NCBI GenBank assembly: GCA_022790755.1
Contig: JAAVXR010000097.1
Span: forward strand, 1-33,170
DNA: 33,170 bases
Origin: Hespellia sp.
Lineage (GTDB): Bacteria; Bacillota; Clostridia; Lachnospirales; Lachnospiraceae
Direction: 5' to 3'
Positions 28,350-33,170 of the stretch are shown piece after piece. The notes beneath the pieces are model-generated. The model searched no databases. It worked only from the letters and a program-made list of their open reading frames with translations, and was not told the origin of the DNA. Numbering within the stretch: the stretch's first letter is position 1; every line of letters begins with the position of its first letter. A program made the position numbers and the translations under genes.

Positions 28350-30794
28350 ATGCAGAATCAATTTACAAAGCAGGCGGAACAAGCGATTCAATATGCAGGG
28401 ACAATGGCAAAGAAAATGAAACATCCGTATGTTGGAACAGAACATTTATTATTAGGGCTGCGGCATGAATTTACAGGTATGGCAGGTCAGGCTTTGGCAA
28501 TGTATGGGGTGGAAGAAGAGAAGCTGTTAAAGATTATGGATGAATTGGTAGTGCCACAGGAAAACACTACTTATAAGAAGAAACCAGAAGAAAGTCCGCG
28601 GCTAAAATATCTGTATGAGAACAGTAAGAAAGAAGCAGCTCATTTTGCTGCAGAAAAGATTGGTACGGAACATATGCTGCTTGCTATGATTCACGACGTA
28701 GATTGTGTGGCAACCAGGATTTTGATTACATTGAATATTAATCTGCAGAAGGTATTCCTGGAGATTATGAATGCATTGGGAGAGGATCCGAAGGAATACC
28801 AGGAAGAGATGCAGGAGGAGTATCATAAGAAGAACGATACGCTGCATCAGTATTGTACGGATCTGACGAAACGTGCGAAAGAAGGAAAGGTAGATCCAAT
28901 CATTGGACGGCAGCAGGAAATTGACCGTTTGATGCAAATTCTGAGCAGAAGGACAAAAAATAATCCCTGTCTGGTGGGAGATCCTGGAGTCGGGAAGACG
29001 GCAATTATAGAAGGTCTTTCTTCACGAATTGTACAAGGAGTTGTACCAGAACATATGAAAGAAAAGAGGATTTATTCTCTGGATCTTCCGGGTTTGATTG
29101 CAGGATCAAAGTATCGGGGAGAATTTGAGGAGCGTATGAAAGGGCTCATTGCGGAAGTGGAAGCGGACGGCGATGTCATTTTGTTTTTAGACGAAGTGCA
29201 TACGATGATTGGAGCAGGCGGTGCGGAAGGAGCGATTGATGCATCCAGTATTCTCAAGCCGGCGCTTGCTCGTGGGGAACTTCAGTTGATTGGAGCGACA
29301 ACGATTGCAGAATATCGGAAATACATCGAAAAAGATGCAGCTTTGGAGAGGCGGTTTCAGCCGGTGATGGTTGAGGAACCGTCCAAAGAAGAATGTCTAG
29401 ATATTTTGAAAGGGATCCAGGAAAAATATGAAGCGCATCATAAGGTTTCCATTACGCAGGAAGCTCTGGAAGCTGCAGTGCGTCTTTCGATGCGGTATAT
29501 TAATGATCGAAATCTTCCGGATAAAGCGATTGATGTTTTAGATGAGGCCTGTTCAAAGGTGGGAATGCGCGGTTACCAAGCGCCGGAGATACTAGAGAAA
29601 TTGGAAGAAACGGTACAAAATCTTATACAAATGAAAGAGCATGCAATACAGGAAGGGGATTTTCAAGAGGCTTCTATTCTGAATATAGAACAACAAAAGG
29701 CTGAACAGAAATTGGAACAGCAGAAAAAGCGAATTGACAGATATCATCATTCACATCAGTTGGAGGTGACGGAGGATGATATTGCAGAAGTTGTGGCAGT
29801 CTGGACAAAAGTACCGGTGCAGCGTCTGATGGAATCGGAGACAAACCGACTCAAGAGACTGGAAAGTGTGTTGCATAAACGTGTGATTGGGCAGGATGAG
29901 GCAGTTCGGGCAGTGGCAATGGCTGTCAAACGGGGACGTGTTGGCTTGAAAGATCCCAAACGACCGATCGGTTCATTTCTGTTCCTTGGACCAACCGGGG
30001 TTGGAAAGACAGAATTATCCAAGGCGTTAGCAGAAGTATTATTCGGAAAGGAAAGTTCTCTGATTCGGGTAGATATGTCGGAATATATGGAATCCCACAG
30101 CGTATCCAAAATGATTGGATCGCCGCCAGGATATGTAGGACATGAAGATGGAGGGCAGCTCAGTGATCAGGTAAGAACTCATCCTTATTCTGTAGTGCTG
30201 TTCGATGAGATCGAAAAAGCACACCCTGATGTATTTAACATATTACTGCAAGTGCTGGATGATGGACATATCACGGATTCTCAGGGACGCAAGGTGGATT
30301 TTAAAAACACGGTTATCATTATGACTTCCAATGCAGGGGCTAAAGCAATTGTGGATCCGAAAAAGCTCGGGTTCGCGGTGGAGAAGGATGAGGCTGCCGA
30401 TTATAAAAGGATGAAACAGAACGTAATGGCTGAGGTAAAGCAATTATTTCGACCAGAATTTCTGAATCGAATTGATGAAATTATTGTATTCCATTCGCTC
30501 GGAGCGGAAGAAATGAAGAAGATTGTAGGTTTATTATGTAAAGAATTTACAAAGCGAGTGGAAGAACAGATGGGAATACAGTTGAAGATTCGTGATTCTG
30601 TGAAAAAGCTGATTGTTGAAAAAGGAACAGATACAAAATTCGGTGCGCGTCCTCTGCGCAGAGCGTTGCAAACGGAACTGGAAGATAAATTGGCTGAGGC
30701 TATTTTGAATGAAGAGGTCAGTGCAGGGCAGAGAATCGAAGCGGGAGTTTCTAAAAAAGAGATTAAATTTATAGTGATGGATACAAAAAAGTAG
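28350..30794 (+). CDS. clpC: ATP-dependent Clp protease ATPase subunit ClpC
   Basis: 814 residues. It unfolds damaged proteins and feeds them to ClpP. N-terminal double repeat (1-145), first AAA+ module with Walker A GDPGVGKT (210-217) and DEVHTMIGAGG, a UVR-like middle helix pair (about 410-460), second AAA+ module with Walker A GPTGVGKT (547-554) and FDEIEKAHPDVFN, and the KKLGF loop that docks ClpP. AGGAGG precedes ATG 28350. All ATPase motifs are intact. The McsA/McsB adaptor genes usually before clpC are absent here. Confidence 0.97.
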   Translation: MQNQFTKQAEQAIQYAGTMAKKMKHPYVGTEHLLLGLRHEFTGMAGQALAMYGVEEEKLLKIMDELVVPQENTTYKKKPEESPRLKYLYENSKKEAAHFAAEKIGTEHMLLAMIHDVDCVATRILITLNINLQKVFLEIMNALGEDPKEYQEEMQEEYHKKNDTLHQYCTDLTKRAKEGKVDPIIGRQQEIDRLMQILSRRTKNNPCLVGDPGVGKTAIIEGLSSRIVQGVVPEHMKEKRIYSLDLPGLIAGSKYRGEFEERMKGLIAEVEADGDVILFLDEVHTMIGAGGAEGAIDASSILKPALARGELQLIGATTIAEYRKYIEKDAALERRFQPVMVEEPSKEECLDILKGIQEKYEAHHKVSITQEALEAAVRLSMRYINDRNLPDKAIDVLDEACSKVGMRGYQAPEILEKLEETVQNLIQMKEHAIQEGDFQEASILNIEQQKAEQKLEQQKKRIDRYHHSHQLEVTEDDIAEVVAVWTKVPVQRLMESETNRLKRLESVLHKRVIGQDEAVRAVAMAVKRGRVGLKDPKRPIGSFLFLGPTGVGKTELSKALAEVLFGKESSLIRVDMSEYMESHSVSKMIGSPPGYVGHEDGGQLSDQVRTHPYSVVLFDEIEKAHPDVFNILLQVLDDGHITDSQGRKVDFKNTVIIMTSNAGAKAIVDPKKLGFAVEKDEAADYKRMKQNVMAEVKQLFRPEFLNRIDEIIVFHSLGAEEMKKIVGLLCKEFTKRVEEQMGIQLKIRDSVKKLIVEKGTDTKFGARPLRRALQTELEDKLAEAILNEEVSAGQRIEAGVSKKEIKFIVMDTKK

Positions 30795-30868
30795 AAAAAG
30801 CGAATGATTTATTATATAATACTTTCAAAACTAAATAGAGATCGAAATTACCCAGGAGGAAAAGAAAA

Positions 30869-31282
30869 ATGACAGTTATCAAAGAATTATTACGGACAGA
30901 GGAGGACAACACTCTGAGTTTTGGTGATTATTCTCTCAGTAAAAAAACTAAATTGGATAATTTTGAATTTGAAGGCGATATCTATAAAGTAAAAACCTAT
31001 CAGGAAATCACGAAACTTGAAAAAAATGGAATGTTTGTCTATGAATCTGTTCCTGGAACTGCAGTGGAGCAATTAAAGATGACAGATCAGGAAGTGACTT
31101 TTTTTGTGTCGGCGCCAGAAGATGTTCAGTTCACTTTGGAACTGGAGCCGGAGTGTGAATATGAAGTATTCATAGGTGGAGAGGCTGTCGGAAAGATGAC
31201 GACAAATTTGAGTGGAAAGTTGAGTGTAAGTCTGGAACTCAGCGAAGGGGAACGTACTGCTGTGAAGGTGGCAAAGTGCTAG
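30869..31282 (+). CDS. Small conserved-looking protein between clpC and radA, function unknown
   Basis: 137 residues, rich in beta strand, acidic, with no signal peptide or membrane helix. N-terminal stretch TEEDNTLSFGDYSLSKKTKLDNFEFEG is followed by strands such as MFVYESVPGTAVEQL and a C-terminal ELEPECEYEVFIGGEAVGKM part that looks like a small beta-sandwich. I do not recognise a functional family. AGGAGG precedes ATG 30869. It lies 74 bases after clpC, with TATAAT at 30815-30820 but a poor -35, so it may have a weak own promoter. A hairpin separates it from radA. Confidence 0.75.
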   Translation: MTVIKELLRTEEDNTLSFGDYSLSKKTKLDNFEFEGDIYKVKTYQEITKLEKNGMFVYESVPGTAVEQLKMTDQEVTFFVSAPEDVQFTLELEPECEYEVFIGGEAVGKMTTNLSGKLSVSLELSEGERTAVKVAKC

Positions 31283-31297
31283 AAAGAGATTAGAAAG

Positions 31298-31339
31298 ATG
31301 GGGCAGTCGGGAAATGTTTTGTTTTCCGTATTGCCCCAT
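31298..31339 (+). terminator. Hairpin between the unknown gene and radA, possible weak terminator
   Basis: ATGGGGCA (31298-31305) pairs with TGCCCCAT (31332-31339), and inside it CGGGAAA (31308-31314) pairs with TTTTCCG (31322-31328). It is a stable long stem but the tail is TATAGATTT, not a T-run. It may be a partial terminator or processing site, and it argues for the downstream radA start. Confidence 0.5.
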
Positions 31340-31376
31340 TATAGATTTAGAAGAAGAATATCAGGAAAAGAGAGCG

Positions 31377-32738
31377 ATGGCAAAGAAAAAGAGTGTATTC
31401 TTCTGTCAGAATTGTGGACATGAAGAAAATAAATGGTTGGGACAGTGTCCAGCCTGTAAAGAGTGGAATACATTTGTGGAAGAGCGGGTGGTCTCTGTGA
31501 AAGGAAGTTCTGCGGGAACGCTGAAAACACCGGAGGTTTTGTCGTTGGATGAAGTGGAAAGTGATGATAGCGCGAGAGTGCAGACCGGGATACGGGAGTT
31601 GGACCGGGTGTTAGGCGGTGGGATTGTTCCGGGTTCGCTCGTACTTGTCGGCGGAGATCCTGGAATTGGGAAGTCTACTTTGTTGCTGCAGGTTTGCCAG
31701 CATTTGGCTGGACAGCAGGAAGTTTTATATATTTCCGGGGAGGAATCCCTCGCGCAGATCAAATTAAGAGCAAATCGGATGGGGGCGTTTTCGAATCAGT
31801 TAAAATTGCTCTGCGAAACCAATCTGGATTTGATTCGAAATGTGATTGAGAAGAAACGCCCGGCGGTTGTGATTATTGATTCCATTCAGACAATGTATAA
31901 TGAAGAAATTGGGTCTGCGCCGGGAAGTGTCTCGCAGGTCAGAGAGTCTACAAATGTTTTGATGCAACTGGCAAAAGGGTTAGGAATTTCTATTTTCATT
32001 GTTGGACACGTCACAAAAGAGGGAACTGTTGCAGGGCCACGTGTATTGGAACATATGGTAGATACGGTACTTTATTTTGAAGGAGATCGTTACGCTTCCT
32101 ATCGGATTCTTCGCAGTGTGAAAAATCGTTTTGGTTCTACCAATGAGATTGGCGTATTCGAGATGTGCAAAGAAGGGTTGGTGGAAGTGCTGAATCCATC
32201 GGAATATATGTTGAGCGGAAAGCCTGAGAATGCATCCGGTTCTGTGGTGGCCTGTTCTATGGAAGGAACACGTCCCATATTGATTGAGATACAGGCGCTG
32301 ATATGCAAGAGTAATTTTGCAGCGCCGCGTAGAACTGCGACGGGGACGGACTACAATAGAGTCAATCTTTTGATGGCGGTTCTGGAGAAACGAATCGGTC
32401 TGCCACTTTCAGGATATGATGCATATGTGAATATTGCAGGAGGTATCCGTATGAGTGAGCCGGCTGTTGACCTGGGAATTGTTATGGCAATTGCGTCCAG
32501 CTATCGGAATCGTCCGGTCGATGAGAAAACCATTGTTTTTGGAGAGGTGGGGCTGAGTGGAGAAGTGCGTGCGGTCAGCATGCCAGAACAGCGGTTGGCA
32601 GAGGCAAAAAAATTAGGTTTCGAAACCTGTATATTACCGGAAGTTTCCCTGAAGAATATCAAGGGGATTGGAGAGGGTGATCTTGCTGGGATAAAAATCA
32701 TTGGGGTAAAAAATATCAATGATGTGATGGACTTGTGA
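31377..32738 (+). CDS. radA: DNA repair protein RadA
   Basis: 453 residues, standard size. RadA promotes branch migration in recombination. N-terminal zinc finger C10, C13, C24, C27; RecA-like core with Walker A GDPGIGKS (93-100); the RadA-specific KNRFG motif (249-253); and a Lon-like C-terminal domain (SGYDAYVNIAGG). An upstream in-frame ATG at 31314 lies in the intergenic hairpin, so ATG 31377, after AGGA, is chosen. radA after clpC is the common Firmicute order. Confidence 0.96.
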   Translation: MAKKKSVFFCQNCGHEENKWLGQCPACKEWNTFVEERVVSVKGSSAGTLKTPEVLSLDEVESDDSARVQTGIRELDRVLGGGIVPGSLVLVGGDPGIGKSTLLLQVCQHLAGQQEVLYISGEESLAQIKLRANRMGAFSNQLKLLCETNLDLIRNVIEKKRPAVVIIDSIQTMYNEEIGSAPGSVSQVRESTNVLMQLAKGLGISIFIVGHVTKEGTVAGPRVLEHMVDTVLYFEGDRYASYRILRSVKNRFGSTNEIGVFEMCKEGLVEVLNPSEYMLSGKPENASGSVVACSMEGTRPILIEIQALICKSNFAAPRRTATGTDYNRVNLLMAVLEKRIGLPLSGYDAYVNIAGGIRMSEPAVDLGIVMAIASSYRNRPVDEKTIVFGEVGLSGEVRAVSMPEQRLAEAKKLGFETCILPEVSLKNIKGIGEGDLAGIKIIGVKNINDVMDL

Positions 32739-32810
32739 GTTGGGTTTTAATTTCAAGATATAAGATGAATTGTCTGAATTGTGCGAAATAAATAAAAAGT
32801 AAAAAAATCA

Positions 32811-32839
32811 TTGACAATTTGAAACCGCGGTGATAAGAT
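32811..32839 (+). promoter_or_regulatory. Distal rRNA-operon promoter P1
   Basis: TTGACA (32811-32816), exactly 17 bases, TAAGAT (32834-32839), preceded by an A-rich stretch (32790-32808) like an UP element. It lies 72 bases after radA and points right. Confidence 0.75.
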
Positions 32840-32928
32840 AAAATCCGTCGCTGAGAAAAATGTCGAAGCAAAGAAGTTCAGAATAGATATATAAAGTGTT
32901 TTGAACACGGGTGTTTAGACAGAAAAGA

Positions 32929-32971
32929 TTGTCAAGAAATGAAATAAAAAAATGAAAAAAGTTCTTGACAA
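32929..32971 (+). repeat. Perfect 10-bp inverted repeat covering the -35 box of P2
   Basis: TTGTCAAGAA (32929-32938) and TTCTTGACAA (32962-32971), separated by 23 A-rich bases. The right arm contains the TTGACA of the P2 promoter. It could be an operator, or a fortuitous copy of promoter sequence. Confidence 0.6.
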
Positions 32972-32994
32972 GTGCTGTAGCGATGTGATAATAT
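32965..32994 (+). promoter_or_regulatory. Proximal rRNA-operon promoter P2
   Basis: TTGACA (32965-32970), 18-base spacer, TAATAT (32989-32994), with an A-rich upstream run (32939-32960) like an UP element. Two strong consensus promoters in tandem are typical of Firmicute rRNA operons. Confidence 0.8.
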
Positions 32995-33000
32995 ATAAAA

Positions 33001-33170
33001 GCTGACTCGCGAGCGGAAGCGAAGGCGAGGGGAGCGAGAAGGACCTTGATAACTAAACAATAGACAACAAAGAAAGAACCCTTGAAAATTTCGAAAAGAG
33101 AGAAGTTCAAGAGAACGAAAAGCATCGAGAGATGGACCCGATTGTCGAGAAGAAGCGAGAGTGGAAATGA
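33001..33170 (+). other. Probable leader of an rRNA operon (16S gene beyond the edge)
   Basis: No open frame. The CCTTGATAACTAAACAATAG string resembles the CTTGAAAACTxAACAA leader piece that precedes 16S rRNA in Firmicutes and includes the boxA-like antitermination signal. Purine-rich remainder with GCGAG repeats. No 16S 5' end is reached by 33170. The whole 32739-33170 gap holds only these promoters and leader. Confidence 0.65.

Overview
The window looks like a chromosome segment of a low-GC, strictly fermentative Firmicute, most likely a gut Lachnospiraceae (Clostridia). The basis is AGGAGG-type ribosome sites in front of nearly every gene, the clostridial glycerol-3-phosphate dehydrogenase gene trio, the short thiC/tenI thiamine operon, and an rRNA-type double promoter at the right end. 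The family assignment is inferred from protein style and gene order, not from a search. Every gene I can support lies on the + strand.

Layout. (1) 1-4404: the right part of a type I restriction-modification / abortive-infection island: the last 20 codons of an hsdS-like gene, an AbiJ-N-terminal-domain-4 type protein, and a full hsdR. (2) 4515-10150: a glycerol catabolic operon, glpP (antiterminator), glpK, and the three-gene set glpA-like flavoprotein, FAD/NAD oxidoreductase and DUF1667 protein. It has its own promoter, a leader terminator that GlpP would be expected to override, and a final hairpin terminator. (3) 10391-22588: a 12-kb carbohydrate cluster of two cupins, an HbpS/UPF0303-like protein, an iron alcohol dehydrogenase, an alpha/beta hydrolase, a GH1 phospho-glycosidase, an aldo/keto reductase, a LicR/BglG-type PRD regulator, a complete lactose/cellobiose-family PTS (IIC, IIB, IIA), a Gfo/Idh/MocA oxidoreductase and an SDR-type epimerase. 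This set would import and phosphorylate a beta-glycoside, cleave it, and redox-modify sugar or aglycone. The substrate is unknown. Two genes here carry reading-frame lesions: a likely frameshift at an A8 tract at the 5' end of the regulator, and an in-frame amber codon in the Gfo/Idh/MocA gene.

(4) 22634-27862: thiamine synthesis under a TPP riboswitch with a downstream terminator: thiS, thiF, thiG, thiH, tenI (likely annotated thiE elsewhere, but its motifs are those of TenI) and thiC. This makes the thiazole and pyrimidine halves; thiD and thiE are not in the window. (5) 27898-32738: a GntR/YtrA-type regulator, clpC, a small conserved-looking unknown protein, and radA. The position usually held by ctsR-mcsA-mcsB before clpC is occupied by the GntR gene. 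(6) 32739-33170: a 432-base gene-free stretch with two strong sigma-A promoters in tandem and a leader typical of an rRNA operon. The 16S gene itself would begin past the right edge.

The most interesting leads are the PTS-coupled glycoside/redox cluster as a possibly undescribed pathway, its two potentially reversible gene lesions, the defence protein placed between hsdS and hsdR, the GntR-for-CtsR swap ahead of clpC, and a perfect 10-bp inverted repeat that covers the -35 box of the promoter-proximal rRNA promoter.
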